Assembly: GCF_000469545.1 (NCBI RefSeq)
Contig: NZ_KI273058.1
Location: 181,102-245,101, forward strand
DNA from: Mitsuokella sp. oral taxon 131 str. W9106
Lineage (GTDB): Bacteria > Bacillota > Negativicutes > Selenomonadales > Selenomonadaceae
Direction of reading: 5' to 3'
Length of the DNA stretch: 64,000 nt
A program made the position numbers and the translations under genes. This document shows positions 41,894 to 49,856 of this stretch, in pieces (the stretch's first letter is position 1; every line of letters starts with the position of its first letter). The notes beneath the pieces were generated by a model. It searched no databases and had not been told where the DNA came from. It saw nothing but the letters and a program-made list of their open reading frames with translations.

Positions 41894-42120
41894 ATGGGAT
41901 GGGCGTTGGCACTGATTTACCTCGTTTGGGGCATGAACTGGGTCGTAATGAAAACGGCGAATCTCTATTTCCCGTCGACGCAGTTTGTCGCCTATCGCTT
42001 TGCAGTTGGCGCGGCGAGCCGTTTACGCCATGGATTGCGTGCGGCATGGCGCTGATTCTTGCCGGTATTGTCGTCGTGGTGCAAGCACCGCCGGCCACTC
42101 GCATGCGTGAGGAAAAATGA
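41894..42120 (+). pseudogene. EamA/DMT transporter remnant
   Basis: The first 40 or so codons from 41894 are an EamA beginning (WALALIYLVWGMNWVVMKTANLYFPSTQFVAYRFAVGA). They then join, in another frame, to the C-terminal piece of the same family (GEPFTPWIACGMALILAGIVVVVQ, ending at 42120). About 200 residues are missing and the frame is broken, so no transporter can be made. Confidence 0.8.
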
Positions 42121-42267
42121 GCTGGAATGCAGGTGCTTGCTTTTGAGGGCGGGTGTGCTAAAGACGTGGACCGCCCAAACACTTGGCATCGCGCCCGCTA
42201 TGCACTCCATGTGGAGCGCGGGCGCGGTATGTCAGAGCAGAGTGCTAGATGGAAAGGCGGCGTCAGC

Positions 42268-43017
42268 ATGAACAAAACAGACAAGCTGGCACAGATCATC
42301 CAGGGAAGTTCCCGCATGGTATTCTTCGGCGGGGCAGGCATGTCCACCGAATCGGGCATACCGGATTTTCGCAGCGCGGATGGCATCTACAGCCAATCGC
42401 TGAGCCGTGCGTTCCGCCCCGAAGAAATGGTGTCGCATACGTTTTTGCTCCAGCATCCGCAGGCGTTTTTTGATTTTCTCTTCGGGAAGATGATTTTCTT
42501 GGATGCACGGCCAAACGATGGGCATAGGGCACTGGCGTCGCTCGAGGCGCGCGGCAAACTGTGCGCCGTCATCACGCAGAACATCGACGGGCTTCACCAG
42601 ATGGCGGGAAGCAAGGCGGTATACGAGCTGCACGGCTCGCTCATGCGCTGGTCCTGCACGGAATGCGGCAGGTGTTATTTCTTGGCGTACGCATTGCAGG
42701 AAAGAAAGACGCATCCGATCCCGCGCTGCAGGGAATGCGGCGGCATGGTGCGCCCCGATGTCGTCCTCTATGAGGAGCCGCTCGATGGACGTGTGATCGA
42801 ACATTCCGTCAAAGCCATTCGGCAGGCGGATACGCTCATCGTGGGCGGGACTTCGCTCGCGGTATACCCTGCAGCAGGGCTTTTGGATTATTTCCATGGG
42901 GATCATCTGGTCGTGATCAACCGTACGGCCACGAAAGCCGACCAATCGGCAAGCCTGTTGATACGCGAGCCGATTGGCGAAGTCCTGCGTGCGGCAGGAA
43001 TTATTCGCGCAATATGA
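42268..43017 (+). CDS. NAD-dependent protein deacylase, Sir2 family
   Basis: 249 residues from the ATG at 42268, SD-like AAAGGCGG upstream. Sirtuin motifs: FFGGAGMSTESGIPDFRS, ITQNIDGLHQMAG, the catalytic His in YELHGSL, four zinc Cys (CTECGRC..., CRECGG) and VGGTSLAVYPAAGL. It removes acyl groups from lysines with NAD. It stands alone after the transporter remnant, ahead of the heme locus. Confidence 0.92.
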   Translation: MNKTDKLAQIIQGSSRMVFFGGAGMSTESGIPDFRSADGIYSQSLSRAFRPEEMVSHTFLLQHPQAFFDFLFGKMIFLDARPNDGHRALASLEARGKLCAVITQNIDGLHQMAGSKAVYELHGSLMRWSCTECGRCYFLAYALQERKTHPIPRCRECGGMVRPDVVLYEEPLDGRVIEHSVKAIRQADTLIVGGTSLAVYPAAGLLDYFHGDHLVVINRTATKADQSASLLIREPIGEVLRAAGIIRAI

Positions 43018-43039
43018 ATGGAAAGCCTATTGTTTCACA

Positions 43040-43068
43040 TTGACAAATCGCGTAGGGCATGCTAAAGT
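43040..43068 (+). promoter_or_regulatory. Sigma-A promoter of the hutW-like gene
   Basis: TTGACA (43040-43045), 17 bases, TAAAGT (43063-43068). A Fur box follows directly. Confidence 0.7.
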
Positions 43069-43075
43069 TATTTTT

Positions 43076-43094
43076 GTGATTGATAATCGGTATC
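43076..43094 (+). promoter_or_regulatory. Fur box before the hutW-like gene
   Basis: A 19-base site with TTGATAATCGGTATC agrees at 14 of 19 positions with the Fur consensus GATAATGATAATCATTATC. It lies just after the -10 box, where bound Fur would block transcription in iron-rich cells. Confidence 0.7.
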
Positions 43095-43178
43095 AAAACC
43101 TGAAGTGAGTTCCATCTAGAAAATGGTTCTGCTTCGTTGCCGGGGGCATGGAAATACGGAAATAATGGAAGGTGCAAT

Positions 43179-44774
43179 ATGACGCTGAAAGAATACTTGG
43201 ACGGCTTGCCCGACGAGAAGCGCGTGGCGCTCGTTGGGCGCGAGACACAGGACGTGCGTCATGCCGCATTTGGGAGCAAGCGCGTCGTCCATGCGGGCAT
43301 TATCGGCATGCCGGTCGCGCAGGACGCGTACCAAAAGAGCTGGCGGCGCGTGATGCATGAGGAGGCAGACGCCTCGCGCCCGTACGCGGTCTACATCCAT
43401 GTGCCGTTTTGCCAGACGAAATGCCTTTACTGCGGCTTTTACCAAAATGCGAGCCGTCAGGAGGTCGAGGACGCGTACATCGACGATCTCGTCGAGGAGA
43501 TCGAGCGCGATGCGGCGATGCCGCAACTGAGGACGGCAAAGATCGCGAGTGCCTTTGTCGGCGGCGGCACGCCGTCCTCGCTTTCCGCAGGGAACGCGGC
43601 GCGCCTGCTCGCAGCCGTACAAAGGAATCTGACGCTTTGCGAGGACTGCGAGCTGACGTTTGAGGGGCGCATCCACGATCTCGTTCCCGAAAAGATCGAG
43701 GCGTGGAAGGCGGGCGGCGTGAACCGCGTCTCGCTCGGCGTGCAGTCGTTCGACACGACGCTCCGTCACCGCGTCGGACGCATGGACTCGCGCGAAGAAG
43801 TGCTCGCGCGTCTCGCGCTGCTCAAAGGCTATGACATGACGGTCATCGTCGATCTGATCTACGGGCTTCCGGGGCAGACGGGAGAGCTTTGGCTGCGGGA
43901 TATGGAGACGTTGCTCGAAGCGCCGATTGACGGCATGGATCTCTACCAGCTCAACGTGTTTCCCGATGGCGATCTCGCGCGCGCGGTGAGAGCGGGGCGC
44001 GTGCCGCCCTGCGCAGACCTTGCGGGACAGGCGGATCTCTACCATGCGGCGCGGGCGTTCCTGCTCGCGCATGGCGTGGAGCGATTGAGCCTTTGCCATT
44101 GGCGGCGCGATAGGCGCGAGAGCAGTCTCTACAACACGCTCGCGAAGACGGGCGCGGTCGTTTATCCGTTCGGCTGCGGCGCGGGCGGCAATGTCGGCGG
44201 CATCTCGTTCATGCACCAGCGCAGGATTGAGGCGTATCATGCGGCGATCCTGCGCGGCGAGAAGCCCATCATGATGATGGCGCATCAGGCGAAGCGCGAG
44301 CTCATGCGGGTTTCCGATGAGATCATCGCGGGACTTGAAAAGGGCTTCGTCGACCTGCGGCGCCTCGTGATGATGGACGGACGTCTCGGCGAGCTGGAGG
44401 AGCTGCTGGGCATTTGGCAGGAACGCGGTCTCATGCAGGAGGATCTCGGCATCTATCGCCTGACGGCAGACGGCGAGTTCTGGTACATCAGCATGACGCA
44501 GTCGCTCGTGGAGTGCGCGGAGGCGCTGCTCACCGCGCCGGCGGAAATGGCGGATGAAAATGAGAAGGCGGCGTCGTCCGCGCTCGACCGCGTCATCGCG
44601 GAGATGGCGCCGGAGGCGAGCGCCGATGAGCGGCAGGCAATGGCGGCGCGCATTCCCGCGTCCGTCCGTATGATGATTCGAAGCAGTTCCTACGAATCGC
44701 TCAAGAAGATGCTCGCAGGGCTGCCGCCCGCGATGCGCGAGCGCATGATGAGCCGCGGCCACGCGAACGCATGA
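43179..44774 (+). CDS. hutW: HutW/ChuW-like anaerobic heme-degrading radical SAM enzyme
   Basis: 531 residues from the ATG at 43179, GGAAGG upstream. HemN-like: YIHVPFCQTKCLYCGFYQN (C78, C82, C85), GGGTPSSL, RVSLGVQSFD and VDLIYGLPGQT. The longer C-terminus and the heme-uptake genes behind it place it with HutW/ChuW/HmuW, which open the heme ring without oxygen using SAM, releasing iron and making a linear tetrapyrrole (anaerobilin). Coproporphyrinogen oxidase is the alternative but fits the Fur control less well. Confidence 0.83.
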   Translation: MTLKEYLDGLPDEKRVALVGRETQDVRHAAFGSKRVVHAGIIGMPVAQDAYQKSWRRVMHEEADASRPYAVYIHVPFCQTKCLYCGFYQNASRQEVEDAYIDDLVEEIERDAAMPQLRTAKIASAFVGGGTPSSLSAGNAARLLAAVQRNLTLCEDCELTFEGRIHDLVPEKIEAWKAGGVNRVSLGVQSFDTTLRHRVGRMDSREEVLARLALLKGYDMTVIVDLIYGLPGQTGELWLRDMETLLEAPIDGMDLYQLNVFPDGDLARAVRAGRVPPCADLAGQADLYHAARAFLLAHGVERLSLCHWRRDRRESSLYNTLAKTGAVVYPFGCGAGGNVGGISFMHQRRIEAYHAAILRGEKPIMMMAHQAKRELMRVSDEIIAGLEKGFVDLRRLVMMDGRLGELEELLGIWQERGLMQEDLGIYRLTADGEFWYISMTQSLVECAEALLTAPAEMADENEKAASSALDRVIAEMAPEASADERQAMAARIPASVRMMIRSSSYESLKKMLAGLPPAMRERMMSRGHANA

Positions 44775-44809
44775 GATCGCGCTGGAACGTGTCATGGGCA
44801 TTGCGGTGG

Positions 44810-44836
44810 AAAAGGGGAAAGTCCCCTTTTCTTTTT
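44810..44836 (+). terminator. Terminator after the hutW-like gene
   Basis: AAAAGGGGA pairs with TCCCCTTTT around AAG, followed by CTTTTT. The following transport genes then start from their own Fur-marked region. Confidence 0.8.
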
Positions 44837-44847
44837 GAACATTGAAC

Positions 44848-44866
44848 GAGAATGAAAATCAAAATC
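44848..44866 (+). promoter_or_regulatory. Fur box before the heme/iron transport genes
   Basis: GAGAATGAAAATCAAAATC matches 15 of 19 positions of the Fur consensus. It lies 20 bases before the permease start codon. Confidence 0.65.
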
Positions 44867-44886
44867 TAATTAAATGGGGCTTATAG

Positions 44887-45915
44887 ATGGAAGCATTGAA
44901 AGAAATGCCGCAGGCAGCGGTGCACCCGCGCGCCGTAAAACGAAGGATTGCGCTGGGGGTCGGCATCGTTGCGCTCCTCGCGGCGCTCGTCGCGAGCGCA
45001 TCGGTCGGGGCCGTGGCGATCGCGCCGGGGGATATCGTGCCGACGCTCATGGGGAACGGCTCGGTGGAGGACTACCGCATCCTCTGCCACATCCGTCTGC
45101 CACGCCTTTTGACGGGAGCGCTTACAGGCATCAACCTCGCGCTTGCGGGCTGCATCCTGCAGGGCATCCTGAAAAATCCGCTTGCGGATCCCGGCATCAT
45201 CGGCGTCTCGTCGGGCGCGGGGCTTGCCGCGATGTCGATTATGATCCTCTTGCCCGCACAGACGGCGTTCGTCCCGCTCGCCGCTTTTTGCGGCGCGATG
45301 GTCGCCGTGGCGCTCGTCTTTGCGCTCTCGTGGGAGCACGGCGTGCGCCCGATGCGCATGGTGCTCGCGGGCGTTGCGATCGCAGCGTTTTTCGGCGGCG
45401 CGATGACGGCGCTCATGGTGTTCTACTCCGACCGCGTGCAGGGGACGGTGAACTGGATGGCGGGCGGCTTTGCCGGGCGGAGCTGGACGCATGTCGAGAT
45501 GGTGCTTCCGTACACGCTCATCGGCATCGCGGGGACGCTGCTCGGCAGCCGCTGGCTCAATGCGCTGCAGCTCGGCGAGGAGACGGCGCGCAGCCTCGGC
45601 GTGAACGTCGCGCGGGCGCGGCTCGTGCTGCTCGTGCTCGCGGCCCTGCTCGCGGCGTCCGCCGTCAGCGCGGCGGGCATGCTCGGCTTTGTCGGTCTCG
45701 TCGTGCCGCATATCGTGCGCCTCTTGACGGGGTCGGATTTCGATTACCTCTTGCCTGCGGCGGCAATTTGGGGCGCGACGCTTGTCACAGGCGCTGACGC
45801 GGCAGCGCGGACGGCATTCGCGCCCGTCGAGATCCCCGTCGGCGTGTTCATGTCGTTCCTCGGCGCACCGTTCTTCCTCTACCTGCTCAAGAAGGGCATG
45901 AAGCACAGCGCGTAG
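44887..45915 (+). CDS. Heme/iron ABC transporter permease (FecCD family)
   Basis: 342 residues, full length, about nine to ten membrane segments. Motifs: IRLPRLLTGALTGINLALAGCILQGILKNPLADPGIIGVSSGAGL, LGVNVARARL, VGLVVPHIVRLLTGSD and the GAPFFLYLL end. It forms the inner-membrane channel for heme or a ferric siderophore. The hutW-like gene before it and the receptor after it favour heme. The ATPase follows 18 bases later. Confidence 0.9.
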   Translation: MEALKEMPQAAVHPRAVKRRIALGVGIVALLAALVASASVGAVAIAPGDIVPTLMGNGSVEDYRILCHIRLPRLLTGALTGINLALAGCILQGILKNPLADPGIIGVSSGAGLAAMSIMILLPAQTAFVPLAAFCGAMVAVALVFALSWEHGVRPMRMVLAGVAIAAFFGGAMTALMVFYSDRVQGTVNWMAGGFAGRSWTHVEMVLPYTLIGIAGTLLGSRWLNALQLGEETARSLGVNVARARLVLLVLAALLAASAVSAAGMLGFVGLVVPHIVRLLTGSDFDYLLPAAAIWGATLVTGADAAARTAFAPVEIPVGVFMSFLGAPFFLYLLKKGMKHSA

Positions 45916-45933
45916 GATGGAGGGGGACGAGAG

Positions 45934-46803
45934 ATGGATATACGGAACAGGGAAGAAAAGACGATGCAGGACAAGAAACAGAAGGAGGAAGAAATCATCC
46001 TTCGCGCGGCGAATCTGACGCTCGGCTACGGGGCGGCGGATATCGTGAAGGATGTCAGTCTCTCGATACGCCGTGCGGAAATCGCCGCGATCATCGGGCC
46101 GAACGGCTCAGGGAAGTCGACGCTCTTAAAGGCGCTCGCGCGGCTCTTGCCGATCCGCAGCGGGAAAATCACGCTCGGGAATGCGGATATGTGGGAACAG
46201 CCTACGCGGCAGGTCGCGCAGCGCGTCGCCTTCCTGCCGCAGAGCGCGGATTTCCCGCCGGACATCACGGTCATGGAGCTCGTGCGCATGGGGCGTCTGC
46301 CGCACCGCGGCTTTTGGGATGGGTTTTCCAGGAAGGACGCGGCGGCGAGCGAGGCAGCGCTCAGGCGGACGGGGCTCATTCCTTTCGCACGGCGTCCGCT
46401 GCGCGCGCTCTCCGGCGGGGAGCGGCAGCGGGTGCGCCTCGCGATGGCGCTTGCCCAGGAACCGGAGATCCTGCTGCTCGACGAGCCGACGACGTATCTT
46501 GACATACGCCATCAGCTCGCGCTCATGGAGCTGGTCGAGCATCTTCACGATACGCTCGGCCTCACGGTCGTCATGGTGCTGCACGACCTCAATCAAGCCG
46601 TGCGATACAGCCATCACCTCATTGCGCTCACGGATGGACGCGTGATGGCGGACGGCGCGCCGGAGGAAATATTCACGCGCGATCTCGTACGCGATCTCTA
46701 CGGCGTCGAGAGCCTCGTGCGCGATGTGGAGCTTGCGGGACGGCGCACGCGTCTTTGCCTGCCGGAGCGCGTCGCGCAGGAAAAGGAAGGGGAGGCGGTA
46801 TGA
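45934..46803 (+). CDS. Heme/iron ABC transporter ATP-binding protein
   Basis: 289 residues, GGAGGGG upstream. FecE/HmuV-type ATPase: Walker A GPNGSGKST, LPQSADFPPDITVMELVRMGRLPHRG, signature LSGGERQR, Walker B ILLLDEPTTYLD, switch His MVLHDLNQA. It powers the permease upstream. Its stop overlaps the start of the next ATPase gene (ATGA). Confidence 0.92.
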   Translation: MDIRNREEKTMQDKKQKEEEIILRAANLTLGYGAADIVKDVSLSIRRAEIAAIIGPNGSGKSTLLKALARLLPIRSGKITLGNADMWEQPTRQVAQRVAFLPQSADFPPDITVMELVRMGRLPHRGFWDGFSRKDAAASEAALRRTGLIPFARRPLRALSGGERQRVRLAMALAQEPEILLLDEPTTYLDIRHQLALMELVEHLHDTLGLTVVMVLHDLNQAVRYSHHLIALTDGRVMADGAPEEIFTRDLVRDLYGVESLVRDVELAGRRTRLCLPERVAQEKEGEAV

Positions 46804-47552
46804 TCGTGTGTGCAGGGGAAGGACCTCCCGCCATCGAGGTGCAGGGCGTCGACTGCTCGCGCAAGGGAAAGCAGATCCTGAAGGACGTGACGCTGACGGT
46901 GCCAAAAGGCACGGTGTTCGGCCTTTTGGGTCCGAACGGCGCGGGCAAGACGACGCTCATCCGCCTGATCGCGGGGCTTGCGTGGCCGGACGCCGGACGG
47001 ATCCGCGTCGCAGGCGAGGACGCCTCGCGGCGAAGCGTGGCATTTCGGCGGCGCATCGGACTTGTGCCGCAGGAGAACACGCTTGAGAGCGAGCTCACCG
47101 TCGGCGGGAGTTTGCTCGCCTATGCACGTCTCTACGGAGTAGCGCATCCGAAGGTGCGTGTGCGCGAGGCGGCGCGCAAGTATCATCTGACGGGCTTCCT
47201 CGCGCGCCGCCCGGAAGAGATATCCGGCGGCATGCGCCGCCGCGCCGTCATCGCGCGCGCCGCAATGACGGATCCGGACGTGCTTCTGCTCGATGAGCCG
47301 AGTGTCGGGCTTGACCCCGATCTTCGGCAGGAGATATGGGCGCTCGTGCGGACGCTTCAGCGCGCGGGCAAGACGATCCTCCTCACGACGCACTACATGG
47401 AGGAGGCGGAGACGCTCTGCGGCCGCATCGCTTTTTTGCGCGAGGGGCGGCTGCTGCTCGTCGACACAGCGGACGGCATCCGCCGCCGCGCGGGCGCCGA
47501 CAGCCTTGAGCAGGCGTTCCTGCGCCTCTCGCGCGAGGAGGAAGAAGCATGA
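46800..47552 (+). CDS. ABC-2 type exporter ATP-binding protein
   Basis: 250 residues from the ATG at 46800, GGAGG upstream. The sequence is of the DrrA/CcmA exporter type, not the importer type: LLGPNGAGKTT, VPQENTLESELTV, signature ISGGMRRR, LLLDEPSVGLDPD, TTHYMEEAE. It pairs with the ABC-2 permease that overlaps its end by four bases. Finding an export module inside an uptake operon is unusual; a tetrapyrrole or heme efflux role is a guess. Confidence 0.9.
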   Translation: MIVCAGEGPPAIEVQGVDCSRKGKQILKDVTLTVPKGTVFGLLGPNGAGKTTLIRLIAGLAWPDAGRIRVAGEDASRRSVAFRRRIGLVPQENTLESELTVGGSLLAYARLYGVAHPKVRVREAARKYHLTGFLARRPEEISGGMRRRAVIARAAMTDPDVLLLDEPSVGLDPDLRQEIWALVRTLQRAGKTILLTTHYMEEAETLCGRIAFLREGRLLLVDTADGIRRRAGADSLEQAFLRLSREEEEA

Positions 47553-48286
47553 GTTTTCTTCCCGTATTTCAGCGCGAGATGGCGATGCTTGTGCACCGCA
47601 TCGGAGGGCTTGGCTACCTCTTTTCAGGGCTGCTCTTCCCGATGATCTACCTGCTCGCATTCGGATGGGGACTAGGCAGCAGGGTCGAGGTCGCGGGCGG
47701 CTACGTCGCCTATCTCGCGAAGGGCATGCTCGCGATCGCCGTCATGATGAACGGGTTTCAGCAGACGGCCATATCCGTCAGCGCGGCGCGGTTCTACTTC
47801 CGCACGTTCTCCGTGCTGCGTATGAGCCCGGTGAGCGACTTCGGCATCGTCTTCGGCATTGCGCTCGCGGGCGCCGTGCGCGCGCTCTTCGCGGGCGCGG
47901 CGATATTCCTTGCGGCGTGGCTCTTCTTCGACGTGCAGCTCCTCTCCCTGCCTGGGCTTTTGGGAATCGTGCTCACGGCATTTTGCTTTGCGGCGTTTGG
48001 CGTCGCGGTCGGGCTTTCGATACGCGGACAGGAACAGTTTTCGGTGATCATCAATTTCTTTATCACGCCGATGACGTTCTTCTGCGGATCGTTTTTCCCC
48101 ATCGCCAATCTGCCGTCTGCCGTTGGGAAGGTCGTCTCGCTCCTGCCGCTCGCGCAGACGAATGCGCTTTTGCAGGCGGACGGCTGGGATGGCGGCGCCG
48201 TTGCCGCACTCATCCTGCTGGCCGTTCTGACGGCTCTCGCATTCGCGTGGGGCGTCGTTCGGATGAAGCGGTACCAGGAATTTTAG
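47549..48286 (+). CDS. ABC-2 type exporter permease
   Basis: 245 residues, six membrane segments, an ABC-2 membrane protein (FQREMAMLVHRIGGLGYLFSGLLFPMIYLLAFGWGLG; FFITPMTFFCGSFFPIANLP is the family signature). It overlaps the exporter ATPase gene (ATGA). The two genes form an export system, probably assembled as two of each. The substrate is unknown. Confidence 0.88.
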   Translation: MSFLPVFQREMAMLVHRIGGLGYLFSGLLFPMIYLLAFGWGLGSRVEVAGGYVAYLAKGMLAIAVMMNGFQQTAISVSAARFYFRTFSVLRMSPVSDFGIVFGIALAGAVRALFAGAAIFLAAWLFFDVQLLSLPGLLGIVLTAFCFAAFGVAVGLSIRGQEQFSVIINFFITPMTFFCGSFFPIANLPSAVGKVVSLLPLAQTNALLQADGWDGGAVAALILLAVLTALAFAWGVVRMKRYQEF

Positions 48287-48307
48287 TTATTTGGACAGGA
48301 GGCCATC

Positions 48308-49279
48308 ATGCGAAAAATCATTTTGGCAATCGCGGCGCTCTGTGTGGTCGGTGCGATCGCCTTTGTCCTTTGGCCGAAGCAGAAGGAGGCGGCGCAGACC
48401 GTCGACATGACGGTGACGGACAGCACGGGGCGCGAGGTCACGCTCCCCGCACATCCGAAGCGCGTCGTCTTCCTCAACGCGTCGAACCTCGATCTCTTCG
48501 TTGCGGCGGGCGGCGCGGATGCCGTCGTCGGCAAGCCGACCTCGCAGGCGCTTTCGGAAGCGGTGCAGGAGGCGACATCCTCCGCTGAGGAGGTCGGCAT
48601 CATCCATCAGCCCGACATCGAGAAGATTCTCTCGCTGCAGCCGGATCTTGTCATCGGCACGAACGTGCCGTTCCATACGGATTTGGAGGATACGCTCGGC
48701 GAAGCGGGCATCCCGATCTACATCCGCGCGCTCGACGACGTGCCGTCGCTCTTCGAGACGCTCGCGCTTTACGGCAAGCTTACGGGCGACGAGGCGCGGG
48801 CGCAGGCGGTGGCAGACGACCTGCAAAAGAAGATGGACGCCGTGCAGGCACAGGCAGAGGGCAGGACGCCGCCGAAGAATCTGCTCGTCTTCGGTGCGCC
48901 GGACAGCTTCAACATGGGGACGGGCAAATGCTTTACGGGCGGGCTCATCCATATGCTGGGCGGCGGCAACATCGCGGACAAGGCGGAGGAAGGAAGCGAG
49001 GGCAGCTACGGCGGCTACATCCCGCTCTCCATGGAATTCGTCGCGCGGGAGAATCCCTCGGTCATCTTCATCATCGTCCACGGCCCCGTGGAGACACTTG
49101 AACCGAAGATGCGCCGCGACTTGCAGGAAAATCCCGCATGGGCGGATGTCGATGCCGTGAAGAACGGGCGTGTCTACGTCCTGCCGTACGACCTTTTCGC
49201 CGTGAATCCCGGCATCCGCGCGGCGGATGCGCTGCAGGTACTCGCCAATGCGATGTATCCGGAGGATGCGCCGAACTAG
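48308..49279 (+). CDS. Heme/iron ABC transporter substrate-binding protein
   Basis: 323 residues, AGGAGG upstream. FecB/BtuF-type binding protein: VTDSTGREVTLPAHPKRVVFLNASNLDLFVAAGG, IHQPDIEKILSLQPDLVIGT, GKCFTGGLIHMLGGGNIAD. The N-terminus is one hydrophobic segment without a lipobox Cys, so it is probably anchored by that helix or cleaved. It hands the ligand to the FecCD permease upstream. Confidence 0.88.
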   Translation: MRKIILAIAALCVVGAIAFVLWPKQKEAAQTVDMTVTDSTGREVTLPAHPKRVVFLNASNLDLFVAAGGADAVVGKPTSQALSEAVQEATSSAEEVGIIHQPDIEKILSLQPDLVIGTNVPFHTDLEDTLGEAGIPIYIRALDDVPSLFETLALYGKLTGDEARAQAVADDLQKKMDAVQAQAEGRTPPKNLLVFGAPDSFNMGTGKCFTGGLIHMLGGGNIADKAEEGSEGSYGGYIPLSMEFVARENPSVIFIIVHGPVETLEPKMRRDLQENPAWADVDAVKNGRVYVLPYDLFAVNPGIRAADALQVLANAMYPEDAPN

Positions 49280-49313
49280 GCATAGGACGCAAGGAAAGAG
49301 GGAATGAAGACGC

Positions 49314-49823
49314 ATGAAGATTTTAGTCGTATACTCCAGCAAGACGGGCAATACGAAGCGCGTGGCAGAAGCGATTGCCGAAGAACTCAGGACGACGGCG
49401 ACCGACGTCCGCGGACAGCCGGATCCGGCGGGCTACGACCTCGTTATCGCGGGGTACTGGGTCGACCGTGGCGCGCCTGACGCGAAGATGAAGCAGTGGC
49501 TCGGTTCGCTCACGGGCGGACGCGTCGCCGTATTCGCGACGCTCGGCGCACGCGCGGACAGCGACCATGCAGCGAAGTGCCTCGAGGCGGGAAAAGCACT
49601 TGCCGGCGAGCGCGGCGCCATGGTCGTCGGCGGATTTATCTGCCAAGGGAAGGTCGACCCCGCACTCGTCGAGATGATGAAGGGGATGTTCCCCGCAGGC
49701 CATCCGCATGCGATGACGCCGGAGCGTCTCGCGGGCATTGCGGAGGCGGATAGCCACCCGGACGAGGCGGATCTCTCGGCTGCGCGGGACTATTTCCGCA
49801 CGCTCGTCTCGTCGCTTAGCTAA
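49314..49823 (+). CDS. Flavodoxin-like protein of the heme locus (HmuF-like)
   Basis: 169 residues. An FMN-binding flavodoxin start (MKILVVYSSKTGNTKRVAEAIAEEL), then DLVIAGYWVDRGAPDAKMKQWL and VAVFATLGARADSDHA. Flavodoxins of this kind sit beside HutW/HmuW genes in anaerobes and are thought to feed electrons to the radical SAM enzyme or act on its product. Its place between binding protein and receptor supports that. The precise role is inferred. Confidence 0.8.
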   Translation: MKILVVYSSKTGNTKRVAEAIAEELRTTATDVRGQPDPAGYDLVIAGYWVDRGAPDAKMKQWLGSLTGGRVAVFATLGARADSDHAAKCLEAGKALAGERGAMVVGGFICQGKVDPALVEMMKGMFPAGHPHAMTPERLAGIAEADSHPDEADLSAARDYFRTLVSSLS

Positions 49824-49856
49824 TACGTCATGGGATTAGGGAAGGGAAGAAACAAG

